From Calothrix sp. NIES-4105 (lineage in GTDB: Bacteria > Cyanobacteriota > Cyanobacteriia > Cyanobacteriales > Nostocaceae), in assembly GCF_002368415.1 (NCBI RefSeq), contig NZ_AP018290.1, positions 1,181,470 to 1,245,469 on the forward strand: a stretch of 64,000 nt of DNA, in the 5' to 3' direction. How positions within the stretch are numbered: position 1 is the first letter of the stretch; each line of letters opens with the position of its first letter. The position numbers were made by a program, and so were the translations under genes. The notes below the pieces were generated by a model. The model was not told where the DNA came from, did not search any database, and worked only from the letters and a program-made list of their open reading frames with translations. This document shows, piece after piece, positions 1 to 7,289 of the stretch.

Positions 1-259
1 TAAAACTACCAGTCATTTTTAAATTAACAGAGGAAGCAAGGGGAGTTCCAAGCGCAATGGTATGCAAAAAGTAACGTTGTACAGGGGCAGGTAATTCTGC
101 AATCATGTCTTTATTAAAACGATTTTCTGAGTCAGGTAAAGTTGACAGTGTTTGCCAAATGGAACTAACTTCTTTGTCGTTTTTTACCTGTACAATGACT
201 AAAGCTAGAAATGCGCTTGCCAGCAATACCCCAGTACCAAGTAGAATTTTTGCTATCAT
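1..259 (-). CDS. DUF6544-like protein, N-terminal part (runs off left edge)
   Basis: The reverse strand is open from an ATG at 259 to the window edge, giving about 86 residues. A Shine-Dalgarno AGAGGTGAGA (261-270) lies just upstream. The N-terminus is one hydrophobic segment (MIAKILLGTGVLLAS...) that could be a signal anchor. It is followed by a stretch containing LPAPVQRYF and GTPLASSV, which I recall as typical of the DUF6544/DUF6920 family of unknown function. The 3' end lies outside the window. The start is well supported; the family call is from memory. Confidence 0.7.
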   Translation of the reverse strand, partial: MIAKILLGTGVLLASAFLALVIVQVKNDKEVSSIWQTLSTLPDSENRFNKDMIAELPAPVQRYFLHTIALGTPLASSVNLKMTGSF

Positions 260-308
260 TTCTCACCTCTCTATTTTTCTACTCTCCGCGCGTTATGGGT
301 GTTTTTAG

Positions 309-500
309 CTAGATATGAACATTTATCTGCTCAATTTGTCTTGCAGCTTTCTCCCAAAATTTAGCCAAAATTTCATCTTTCCAATGGTTTCTGAGATTTT
401 CTGCTTTTCTGTGGCATATTCGCTCTAACATCTCCAAAACGGCGCCTAATGTAAACTCATCAACTAATGCTTCTAGAGCATCCATCGCTTCTTTTTTCAT
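309..500 (-). CDS. Small charged protein of unknown function
   Basis: A 63-residue ORF begins 4 bases after the stop of the upstream universal stress protein gene, so the two are probably co-transcribed. The sequence is helical and charged (EALVDEFTLGAVLEMLERI, then HRKAENLRNHW), with no membrane segment, signal or catalytic motif. I do not recognise the family. The tight spacing and normal codon use support a real gene, perhaps an accessory to the stress response unit. Confidence 0.6.
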   Translation of the reverse strand: MKKEAMDALEALVDEFTLGAVLEMLERICHRKAENLRNHWKDEILAKFWEKAARQIEQINVHI

Positions 501-504
501 GATT

Positions 505-1041
505 CTAATGATATTGAATAGAGGAAGTTTGTACTTGTTGCGTTTCTTTATTATCGGTTTTGATTAATTGTTGCACTGTTAAAACAGAGCAAGATGCATG
601 ATGTAAAACATAATTACTAACACTACCTAAAAATAACTCACTTAATCCGGTTCGACCTCGACGACCGATAATAATTAAATCAGCACTCCAAGTCTGAGCT
701 AATTCACAAATCATTCGACCGGGTTCGCCAGATTTTAACGTAAATTCTGCATTTATATTCAAGTCTGTTGCTTGCTGACAAAGTTTACTTAAAAATTTGA
801 TTCTATCTTGTTTAAGTTCTTCCCATTGCCTCATGTATTCTTTGACAGATTCTTCGTGCAAAGTTGGAACAACCGTATTTGGGTAAACATACATTGGGTA
901 AGGGTATTGTTCATCAAACGGTGATATTATGTTGACAAACATCAGATTTGTATTACTCAAAGAAGCTAGTGATATAGCTTTATCAACAACTTCATGACAA
1001 CTATCAGAATTATCAATTGCAACCAAAATTTTACTAAACAT
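505..1041 (-). CDS. Universal stress protein (UspA family)
   Basis: A 178-residue single Usp domain. It begins with the first beta strand KILVAID. The ATP-binding signature G-x2-G-x9-G-S is at residues 126-140 (GRRGRTGLSELFLGS), followed by the last strand SCSVLTVQ. Usp proteins are cytoplasmic nucleotide-binding proteins made under stress. A Usp-family insertion around residues 45-75 (YPYPMYVYPNT) is shared with the gene at 2747-3208 and with the one at 34370-34903, marking a paralogous set. The gene is divergent from the response regulator at 1368, and the shared upstream region holds a GAGGAAC direct repeat. Confidence 0.92.
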   Translation of the reverse strand: MFSKILVAIDNSDSCHEVVDKAISLASLSNTNLMFVNIISPFDEQYPYPMYVYPNTVVPTLHEESVKEYMRQWEELKQDRIKFLSKLCQQATDLNINAEFTLKSGEPGRMICELAQTWSADLIIIGRRGRTGLSELFLGSVSNYVLHHASCSVLTVQQLIKTDNKETQQVQTSSIQYH

Positions 1042-1367
1042 ATCTAAAACTCCTATGTGTCGATTTAAATACGCGCGGATTAATCTGGGTATTGAAGTTA
1101 GTCTTCAGCACCTGTTAATTTTATTTATACGCCGATAATTTGAGGAACTTGTGAGGAACCTCAGAGTTAAGAAAGATTAAAAAAATTTTCTTTTTTTTAT
1201 TAAGTTATGTTGCGCTATTTTTAAGTTATATATCAGATTTAAAAAAAATATTAATATTATGAAATAATGGTCAAGAAAGTATAAAATAGTATAAATTTTT
1301 AGCCGTAAACTTCCAAACTCAGCTTTTTGCCGGGGTTAAAATTATGTAATGTCAGGAAAGTTTTGTC
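1042..1367. other. Divergent intergenic region between usp and the response regulator
   Basis: About 325 bases with no ORF. It must hold the promoters of both the reverse usp gene and the forward regulator gene. It contains the direct repeat at 1142-1159 and a long AT-rich, A-tract-rich stretch (about 1165-1300). No standard -35/-10 pair could be assigned with confidence. Confidence 0.6.
1142..1159 (+). promoter_or_regulatory. GAGGAAC-N4-GAGGAAC direct repeat, putative OmpR/PhoB-type operator
   Basis: GAGGAAC occurs at 1142-1148 and again at 1153-1159, an 11-base period, one helical turn. Direct repeats with 11-bp spacing are the usual binding architecture for OmpR/PhoB-family regulators, and such a regulator is encoded next door (1368-2624). 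The flanking 25 bases, including TATACGCC upstream, recur in front of the second usp copy at 3343. Binding by the neighbour is an inference. Confidence 0.5.
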
Positions 1368-2624
1368 ATGAAAATATTAATTGTAGAGGATGATAAGTTA
1401 GTCTCAGAAGCGCTTGTAGCTGTTCTCAGCAATCAAAATTACGTTGTTGAAATAGCTTATAATGGTTTATCAGCTTGGGAGCTAATTGAAAACGTTGATT
1501 ACGATTTATTGCTTCTCGATGTCATGCTACCTGAGATAGATGGCATTAGTTTATGTCGCAAAATACGCGCTCATGGTAGGAACGTTCCAATTCTTGTATT
1601 AACTGGTCGAGATAGTAGTCACGAAAAAGCTGTTGCACTTGATGCTGGTGCAGATGATTATTTAGTTAAACCGTTTGACTGCCAAGAGCTTGTCGCTCGT
1701 GTCCGCGCGCTATTACGTCGGGGTATAGTTACTTTACAACCTGTTCTAGAGTGGGGTAAATTACGGCTTGACCCTACAAGTTGCGAGGTCAGTTACGATA
1801 ATCAATTAGTCTCATTAACTCCTAAAGAGTATGCACTGTTAGAGCTTTTTTTACGAAACAGCCGACGGGTGTTTAGCTGTAGCATGATTTTAGAGCATTT
1901 ATGGTCTTACGAAGATACTCCTGGAGAAGAAGCAGTTCGCACCCATATTAAGGGTTTGCGACATAAATTAAAGCAGAAAGGCGCAAAGGGTAGTTTAATT
2001 GAAACTGTATACGGTATTGGTTATCGTCTAAAGCCGCTGTTAGAAAGTAGTGGAAGTAAACAGGAGGATATGATTGAGTTAGAAACCAATTCTGTAAATT
2101 CAACATCCCTGTCCCCACAAGAAAATATAAATATTTCTAATGTATTGCGCGCGCAAAAAGATAGTCAACGAATTTCGTTGGCACTAGAAGCTGCGGAAAT
2201 TGGTATTTGGGACTGGAATATACTGACTGACCAGATAATTTGGTCTGAAACTCACGAGCGATTGTTTGGTATGGCGCCAGGTTCATTTGATGAAACATTT
2301 TATACTTTTATAAATTGCGTAATAGTATCCGACCGACAAACATTATATTTAAAAATTAACCAGGCTCGTTTGGAGCGTACTAAGTTTCATCATGAATTTC
2401 GGATTATTTGGCTAGATAGCAGCATTCACTGGATTGAAGCAAAAGGTAGATTCTACTATAATGATGCAGGTGAAGCAGTACGAATGTTAGGTACAGTTGC
2501 AGACGTGAGTGTACGTAAAACACTCGAAGCTAATTTACGCCAATCTAAAGAAGAATTAGAAACAATAGTAGCAGAATGCACTAATAAATTAATTCGGGTG
2601 GCTGAACGTGCCCACGCAATTTAA
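1368..2624 (+). CDS. OmpR-type response regulator with C-terminal PAS domain
   Basis: A 418-residue protein with three parts. Residues 1-118 are a receiver domain: acidic pair EDD near residue 8, phospho-acceptor D51 in LLLLDVML, and K101 in VKPFD. About 125-225 is a winged-helix Trans_reg_C DNA-binding domain (SLTPKEYALLELF ... HIKGLRHKLKQKG ... GYRLKP). About 265-385 is a PAS/PAC domain (GIWDWN, FRIIWLDSSIHWIEA, GTVADVS). The C-terminal 35 residues are a coiled-coil-like tail (LRQSKEELETIVAEC) like those that lead into histidine kinases, but no kinase domain follows. A DNA-binding regulator with its own PAS sensor is uncommon. It lies between two usp genes. AGGAAAG at 1353 is a possible ribosome site. 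Confidence 0.9.
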   Translation: MKILIVEDDKLVSEALVAVLSNQNYVVEIAYNGLSAWELIENVDYDLLLLDVMLPEIDGISLCRKIRAHGRNVPILVLTGRDSSHEKAVALDAGADDYLVKPFDCQELVARVRALLRRGIVTLQPVLEWGKLRLDPTSCEVSYDNQLVSLTPKEYALLELFLRNSRRVFSCSMILEHLWSYEDTPGEEAVRTHIKGLRHKLKQKGAKGSLIETVYGIGYRLKPLLESSGSKQEDMIELETNSVNSTSLSPQENINISNVLRAQKDSQRISLALEAAEIGIWDWNILTDQIIWSETHERLFGMAPGSFDETFYTFINCVIVSDRQTLYLKINQARLERTKFHHEFRIIWLDSSIHWIEAKGRFYYNDAGEAVRMLGTVADVSVRKTLEANLRQSKEELETIVAECTNKLIRVAERAHAI

Positions 2625-2746
2625 AGTTTATTTTAACTCAGTTTATTGCTCGCGTTTATTCTGCTTGCAACTGCCTTTAAAGCTCGATTTTGATATCACG
2701 ATTTTAGAGCAGGATTTGTAGCTATAAATTGGTTTACAAACTGATG

Positions 2747-3208
2747 TTAATGTACTTCATAAACCCGTAATCTTCTATAATGACTAAGACAACCCAAAAA
2801 TAATTCATTTAACCCAGTTCGACTATTACGACCAATAATTATTAAATTAGCATTCCAAGTTTGAGCGATTTCGCAAATTATTTGATCTGGGTCGCCAAAT
2901 AAGAGTGTAAATTTTGCGTTAATACCCAAGTCTATTGCATGTTGACAAAGTTGATTTAAAAACTTAATCCTATTTTGTTTCAGTTCTTTCGATTGTCTCA
3001 GGTATTCGTTTGCGACTTCTTCGTGTAAAGTTTGGATAACAGTATTAGGGTAAACATACATTGGATAACGATACACTTCATCAAAGGGCGATATCACATT
3101 GACTAACATTAGATTAGCAGCAGTCAAAGAAGCTAATGATACAGCTTTATCGACAACTTGCTGGCAAGTATCAAAATTATCAATTGCAACCAAAATTTTA
3201 TCAATCAT
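2747..3208 (-). CDS. Universal stress protein with degraded C-terminus (possible pseudogene)
   Basis: This is a close paralog of the usp at 505-1041 (shared YPMYVYPNT, ELKQNRIKFL and GLNELFLG segments). I start it at the ATG at 3208 (MIDKILVAIDN), matching its paralogs; the upstream extension to 3295 is unlikely. After GCLSHY the reading ends in an unrelated tail RRLRVYEVH and stops, so the final beta strand SCSVLTVQ and the last 25 or so residues are lost. The second Gly of the ATP signature is also changed (GRNSRTG instead of GRRGRTG). It is probably a decaying duplicate. Confidence 0.7.
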   Translation of the reverse strand: MIDKILVAIDNFDTCQQVVDKAVSLASLTAANLMLVNVISPFDEVYRYPMYVYPNTVIQTLHEEVANEYLRQSKELKQNRIKFLNQLCQHAIDLGINAKFTLLFGDPDQIICEIAQTWNANLIIIGRNSRTGLNELFLGCLSHYRRLRVYEVH

Positions 3209-3342
3209 ATTTAAAGCTTTTAAGTGTTGGTTTAAATACGTGCGTCTTAATTTTGCGTCAAAGTAAGTTTGCTGTTGTTTTTTCAAGAACAGCATTCACT
3301 AAGCCTTCAAAACCCATAATTCTGTTTATACGCCAATAATTT

Positions 3343-3360
3343 GAGGAACTTGTGAGAATC
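3343..3360 (+). promoter_or_regulatory. Second copy of the GAGGAAC direct repeat, upstream of the usp paralog
   Basis: GAGGAAC at 3343-3349 is followed 11 bases on by the degenerate GAGAATC (3354-3360). The surrounding bases (TATACGCCAATAATTT before and GTTAAGAA after) match those at 1130-1172. Gene and upstream control region were therefore duplicated together. The site sits 135 bases upstream of the ATG at 3208. Confidence 0.45.
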
Positions 3361-3410
3361 GTTAAAGTTAAGAAGAGTAAAGAAAAGCTTTGCAGAGAGC
3401 AATAAACATC

Positions 3411-3537
3411 TATAGCAATCCTAAATCATTTATGAAATTTTAAACATTCATCTTCTTTTTCTTCCTTTGTGTCCTTTGTGACGAGCGTGGTTCATTACAG
3501 TAATTTAATTTTTCACAACTCATATAGGAATGCTATA
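3411..3537. mobile_element. MITE-like element, about 127 bp, with TATAGCAATCCT terminal inverted repeats
   Basis: The left end reads TATAGCAATCCTAAATCATT. The right end is AGGAATGCTATA, the inverse with one mismatch. The interior carries the TTTGTGTCCTTTGTG repeat unit and a GTGGTTCATT segment. The same ends and similar length recur at 38802-38925 and, more diverged, at 55095-55210. There is no coding capacity. I call it a non-autonomous transposon-derived repeat by structure. Confidence 0.55.
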
Positions 3538-3548
3538 CCTTTTCTCTG

Positions 3549-3617
3549 CGTTCTCTGTGTCTCTGTGGTGAAATATATATATTTTTTTACCACAGAGACT
3601 TCTAGGGCACAGAGACG
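3549..3617. repeat. Imperfect inverted repeat of the CTCTGTGTCTCTGTGG type
   Basis: CTCTGTGTCTCTGTGG and, across an AT-rich loop, CCACAGAGACTTCTAGGGC with CACAGAGACG form a hairpin-like inverted repeat. The same type of element is present at 24002-24069. This is intergenic and non-coding. Confidence 0.45.
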
Positions 3618-3662
3618 CAAACAAATTTCTCCCTCAATATTTTATCCACTCCTGAGCGGGCT

Positions 3663-3680
3663 AGGTGGCTCGAGCCACCT
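3663..3680. repeat. 18-bp perfect palindrome AGGTGGCTCGAGCCACCT
   Basis: A perfect self-complementary 18-mer in the gene-free stretch between the usp paralog and the small gene at 3891. It could form a cruciform or hairpin. No U-run follows, so it is not a classical terminator. Confidence 0.6.
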
Positions 3681-3742
3681 TACCCAAGCCAAAAGAAGGT
3701 GCATTCCGGTGAGAATACTCGTGCGTATTCAAGGCTAATTTT

Positions 3743-3800
3743 GAGGAACTTGTGAGGAACTGTAAATTATGATTGAAAATTACATCTTCACAAGTTCCTC
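3743..3800. promoter_or_regulatory. Opposed pair of GAGGAAC operators upstream of the small gene
   Basis: On the forward strand GAGGAAC lies at 3743-3749 and 3754-3760, with perfect 11-base spacing. On the reverse strand GAGGAAC (3794-3800) is followed 11 bases on by GAAGATG. The two sites face each other, sharing a 15-base inverted repeat, about 90 bases upstream of the ATG at 3891. With the copies at 1142 and 3343 this makes four sites in under 3 kb, which suggests a local regulon of the 1368 regulator. Confidence 0.5.
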
Positions 3801-3890
3801 AAATTCTTGCACTAACTTAAAAATAGAGTCGATAGTAAAGGATATTTCTCCTTGTTAGAACTAACGATAGGTAGAAAAAAGCGGTTCAAT

Positions 3891-4064
3891 ATGACGAATA
3901 CTAATAATAATGGAATTTTCCAAGCAGTTAAAAACGCACCTCAAAAGATCATCAACTATATTTCAGAGGCAGTGACTAGAATTTTTGCTCCTAGAGATGA
4001 TGATTATCCGAATACAGGTACTCAACCATTTGAGGGAGAACCAAGCGATAAAAAACATTACTAA
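3891..4064 (+). CDS. Small conserved cyanobacterial protein of unknown function
   Basis: 57 residues from the ATG at 3891 (MTNTNNNGIFQAVKN). An upstream in-frame TTG at 3852 would add 13 residues but is less likely. The C-terminal half has a recognisable pattern, ISEAVTRIF then DDYPNTGTQPFEGEPS, which I recall from small Nostocales proteins without known function. There is no membrane segment. The paired GAGGAAC sites upstream suggest co-regulation with the usp genes. Confidence 0.6.
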   Translation: MTNTNNNGIFQAVKNAPQKIINYISEAVTRIFAPRDDDYPNTGTQPFEGEPSDKKHY

Positions 4065-4104
4065 TTAGGACAATAGCTGCGCCAATTGACGATTGTTGGC
4101 TTTT

Positions 4105-5022
4105 TTAAAGGTCAGTTTCCTGCTGCCCGTTACTGTTGTCAACTTTCTGTAATGCTTCTTCAATAGCTTTCGCAACCCATTCATTTATAACAATTCCAGA
4201 TTCTCTCGCTGCGTCTTGTATCAAAGGGCGTAAATGTGAGGGGAGTTGAACATTTAAATCAAAGGTTTCTGGTTGGTAATTCTTATTCTCTACTGATATA
4301 TTACGATGATTCCAATGCGGACATTCTGCTCCCCGCTCGTTGCCGCTTTTCTCTAGTAAGCTTAATTCTCCGAGTTTGTAGCAGTAATAGCTTTTAGTAT
4401 TCTCTGGTAGTTCTTTACTACAGTGCGAACAGTTCCAGCAGCTACGAGTTTGCTCGCTGTCTATCTCTACTAATGTGTTTATCTTTGAATCTTTACTTGC
4501 TACGGCGCCTCTACGATACTCATTAACAACACATGCAACATGTACTGCTGTCACCTTCCCATTTGGCGCCGTGGAAACAACTTTAGACCAAGCTTCTTGC
4601 TGCTGTTTGGGGGATAATACAACTAAAGGGCGAATCTGACGTTCATTCGCTGGCAGAATTTTAATTTTTTGCTTGCCCCTTTTGACATTTTCTTGATCTT
4701 CATCAATAATATTTTCTGAAATATTTCGGTAAATTATTGCCGCATCAATTAACTGATAAGCCGAACGTCGCGACATCTCCCAGCGCGTCATACAATATTC
4801 CTCAAACGTTTTGTAGTTTTCGCGGTATAATCGCTCGTCTCTTATTCTACCTAACGCGCGTCCTATTTCCCAAAACGACTTCAAACACTCTTCAACCCTT
4901 GCCTCTAAATACTTAAACTCTTCTGCTTGGGCTTCTGTTAATACATCACCAAGAACGTCATCATTCAATGGCGCCATACTTTGGTTGGAATTATCCAAAA
5001 CGCTAGATGATATAGGTGACAT
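4105..5022 (-). CDS. Putative DNA-binding protein with HTH-like, Cys-rich and ribbon-helix-helix-like parts
   Basis: A 305-residue protein. Residues about 30-105 (LTEAQAEEFKYLEARVEEC ... ALGRIRDERLYRENYKTFEEYC ... MSRRSAYQLIDAA) are the region common in plasmid and phage proteins of the DUF3102/ParB-associated type, with an HTH-like segment. About 195-240 has CWNCSHC, YYCYK and ECPHW, a probable zinc-binding module. The C-terminal 35 residues (LNVQLPSHLRPLIQDAARES, INEWVAKAIEEAL) resemble a ribbon-helix-helix fold. It is divergent from the HTH gene at 5417. It may be a plasmid-like or mobile-element regulator; the exact function is unknown. Confidence 0.7.
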   Translation of the reverse strand: MSPISSSVLDNSNQSMAPLNDDVLGDVLTEAQAEEFKYLEARVEECLKSFWEIGRALGRIRDERLYRENYKTFEEYCMTRWEMSRRSAYQLIDAAIIYRNISENIIDEDQENVKRGKQKIKILPANERQIRPLVVLSPKQQQEAWSKVVSTAPNGKVTAVHVACVVNEYRRGAVASKDSKINTLVEIDSEQTRSCWNCSHCSKELPENTKSYYCYKLGELSLLEKSGNERGAECPHWNHRNISVENKNYQPETFDLNVQLPSHLRPLIQDAARESGIVINEWVAKAIEEALQKVDNSNGQQETDL

Positions 5023-5118
5023 AAACGCCCTGTTACCTCCTTTTTACGGCATAATGTATGATGTCGTTGCCAGGTTTACACCCTAGACACCACCGAGTCA
5101 AACCACGCTTTTCCAGTA

Positions 5119-5166
5119 TGCAAGTAAAAACTTGCACCCTGCAATTACCAGAGTTGCACAATGCAA
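5119..5166. promoter_or_regulatory. Cluster of five TGCAA/TTGCA half-sites between two DNA-binding genes
   Basis: TGCAAGT-AAAA-ACTTGCA (5119-5136) is a perfect 7-bp inverted repeat. It is followed by TGCAA at 5140, TTGCA at 5154 and TGCAA at 5162; the last two make a second inverted repeat. Five half-sites within 48 bases of the divergent region between 5022 and 5417 look like operators, probably bound by one of the two flanking regulators. Nothing else notable was seen in the roughly 390-base gap. Confidence 0.5.
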
Positions 5167-5416
5167 TCCAATAGTACAGAGATGCTTAACATTTCTTAAT
5201 ATTGAAATTTTGTCAAATAGAATACAGAAATAAAAGTGTAGAAGTGATACAGAAAAAATAATCAAGAATTACTAAAACCCTTGTAAATGTGAAAATTTTG
5301 GTTTTAAACTAGTTACTAGGGACTAATTCCTGAACCTCACACCGCTCCCAAACAACAGAAGCATTCCGCTTTGGTTGGTAAACAGTGGTATAAAGACTAC
5401 ATAAAGTAAACTAACT

Positions 5417-5866
5417 ATGGATAACAGGGCAACACTAGTGACTTGTAATTCCGGGTCTTCTACCATCCAGGAACGCCAACGACGACTAACTGTGTTGCTT
5501 GAGCATCTTACGGATGAAGGTTGGACTCAATCAACTTTAGCGGAAGCGCTTGGTGTCGATTTTACAACTGTGTATCGATGGTCGAAGGGTAAAACTGTAC
5601 CCGAAGCAGAATCTCGTAATTTCCGGCGCCTAGCTGCATTGACAGGGGGTGACGGTACATCGTTGGAACTTTACTTAACCGGAAAAATACCTTTAGCAAC
5701 TTATCGTCAAGGTAAGCAAGCGTCGCAAACCGACGAACCACCACATCAAATAATTCCTCCAGAAAAAATAAAACAGCAGCTACTAGCACAAATTTATCTA
5801 TTAGACCCTGCGGATATTGCGGATGTTATCTCTAACAGTGTTGCTTTCTTAGCAAAGCGCGCGTAA
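5417..5866 (+). CDS. Helix-turn-helix (XRE-like) regulator
   Basis: 149 residues. A Cro/C1-type HTH lies at about 35-72 (WTQSTLAEALGVDFTTVYRW, SKGKTVPEAESRNFRRLAAL). The C-terminal part (QQLLAQIYLLDPADIADVI) is helical with no recognised domain and may mediate dimerisation. Similar small regulators are common in filamentous cyanobacteria. The gene is divergent from 4105-5022 across a TGCAA-rich region. Confidence 0.8.
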   Translation: MDNRATLVTCNSGSSTIQERQRRLTVLLEHLTDEGWTQSTLAEALGVDFTTVYRWSKGKTVPEAESRNFRRLAALTGGDGTSLELYLTGKIPLATYRQGKQASQTDEPPHQIIPPEKIKQQLLAQIYLLDPADIADVISNSVAFLAKRA

Positions 5867-5880
5867 GTAGCCTGTCACCT

Positions 5881-5933
5881 GTCATGCTGAAGGACGAAGC
5901 ATCTCCCAAATGTCATGCTGAGAGACGAAGCAT
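5881..5933. repeat. Two copies of a 22-bp repeat GTCATGCTGA-x-GACGAAGCAT
   Basis: GTCATGCTGAAGGACGAAGC (5881 on) and GTCATGCTGAGAGACGAAGC (5912 on) both end in AT and are separated by 9 bases. The rest of the gap up to 6278 holds a CACAAAGGGCACAAAGG repeat (6056-6090) and nothing gene-like. Confidence 0.7.
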
Positions 5934-6055
5934 TTTTAAACTTTTAACTTACTTAAAAAGCAAATTTGATTCAATACTATATAGGTTTTGAAAATTTCTC
6001 GAAATCAATCCCACTTTGTGTACGAGCGTGACGAGAGTGGTTTATCTCTTTATGG

Positions 6056-6090
6056 AACCACAAAGGGCACAAAGGGCACAAAGAAAGAAA
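6056..6090 (+). repeat. Dispersed repeat of the CCACAAAGGGCACAAAGG type
   Basis: Tandem CACAAAGGG units are followed by an AAGAAAG purine tract. The same family is seen at 11254, 19904, 20068, 21177 and inside the MITE-like elements at 3411 and 55095. A short ORF can be read across it but is only the repeat translated. Confidence 0.65.
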
Positions 6091-6278
6091 AGAAAGAGGG
6101 GAGAAGTTTTAGAAAGTTGTGTATACACTTAACCTTTAATGCATTTAGTAAAACTCCCAATTTAATCTGAAATCTTCTTATAAATAAGTTCTACGAAATT
6201 CCTAACAATGCACTTTTCACCTGCATTTAAATATGATGACAATAACGTTGATCTGGAACTCCAGAAATACCCACCGTT

Positions 6279-7142
6279 ATGGGTGTTGTAGTTTATATCC
6301 AAGTCTTTCTCTGTTTATATGTCAGAGTTTATGAATGACTTGGAGATTTAAATATTCACGAAGTTTATGTTTTAGCCAAAGTTTTACCAGGATTCACTCG
6401 TGAAAAACGTCATGAAGTATATAAGGGAGTGGTGCGAGAAGCTTTAGAAGAAGGATATGTAAACTATTCCACCAGCTTAGAAATTTTGCAACAGATGCGG
6501 AATGAACTTGGTATTACAGATGATGAACACCGTGAAGTTTTATCAGAATTAGGAATAGAAGACCCCGAACTTCTCAACCCTGATAGACAACGAAGTTTAG
6601 AAAATCAGATTCGTCTGAGTGGATACCGCAAATCTTTAGAGCGTTTAATGTTACTTCAAAATACAGATGGATTACAACAACAATCAGCGGTGAAAGCATT
6701 ACAGCAACAATATTCGATTACTCCTCAAGAGGAATCTTGGATTTTGAGTGGGTTATCCCAAGAAGCGGGGATAGTTCGCAGAGCATTGTTTTTACTCGAA
6801 CAATTACCTAATTTAATTGCTTGTCACCGCGCGTTAAATCAACCGATTTTGCAAGAACAGAAAGCTGCATTGATGATGTTACAAGAAAGTACATACCATA
6901 AAAAGGAGCTTATTATCCGCAGCTTTTTAGAAATCTTAGAAACTCTTAACAATGACCCGGCAGCAATAACCTTAGCACAATCATTAGCAAGACTGGCGCC
7001 AATGGCACTTTCACAATTACTCGAAGTAGAAAATTGGCGCCAACGCTTAAATCCTATAGTATTGCAACACCTAACTCAACCTGGAGAAAAACCCCTCACT
7101 TGTTCTATCGAATCTCTTAGGCACCTGTTTCCTTGTTCTTGA
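6279..7142 (+). pseudogene. Broken gene with intact C-terminal part, unknown family
   Basis: The intact ORF starts at a GTG at 6429 and gives 237 residues. The same frame continues upstream without an ATG and reads sensibly (LGDLNIHEVYVLAKVLPGF) to an in-frame TGA at 6336. Above it lies another open stretch from ATG 6279 that looks like a membrane segment (MGVVVYIQVFLCLYVRVYE). A CGA-to-TGA change would explain the break. The rest is helical (LSELGIEDPELLNPDRQRSL ... LARLAPMALSQLLEVE). It looks like the tail of a longer membrane protein. I do not recognise the family. Confidence 0.5.
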
Positions 7143-7180
7143 ATAAATGCTTTGGAAATCTTGTATATTATAGTGTTGAT

Positions 7181-7237
7181 GTTGGGTTCCGCAAAGCCTC
7201 TACCCAACCTACGAGTTTTTGTGCGCCAATGGCGCAC
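7181..7237. repeat. GTTGGGTT ... ACCCAACCTACG repeat plus GTGCGCCA palindrome
   Basis: GTTGGGTT (7181) pairs with AACCCAACC-type sequence at 7202-7213. A second hairpin, GTGCGCCAATGGCGCAC, lies at 7221-7237 and recurs almost exactly at 17639-17655. The first unit is related to the element at 24512. This is non-coding sequence upstream of the kinase gene. Confidence 0.6.
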
Positions 7238-7289
7238 ATTTTGAATGGTAATAAATAATACTTTTGTACCATAGAGGAAGAGGTTTTTG

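Noticed and set aside
3469-3738. An 89-codon forward ORF in the gap after the usp paralog
   Set aside because: It is the translation of the MITE-like element and the CTCTGTG repeat; no ribosome site or protein-like composition.
5988-6170. A 60-codon ORF with GTTKGTKGTKK
   Set aside because: It is a translated CACAAAGGG repeat with purine tract.
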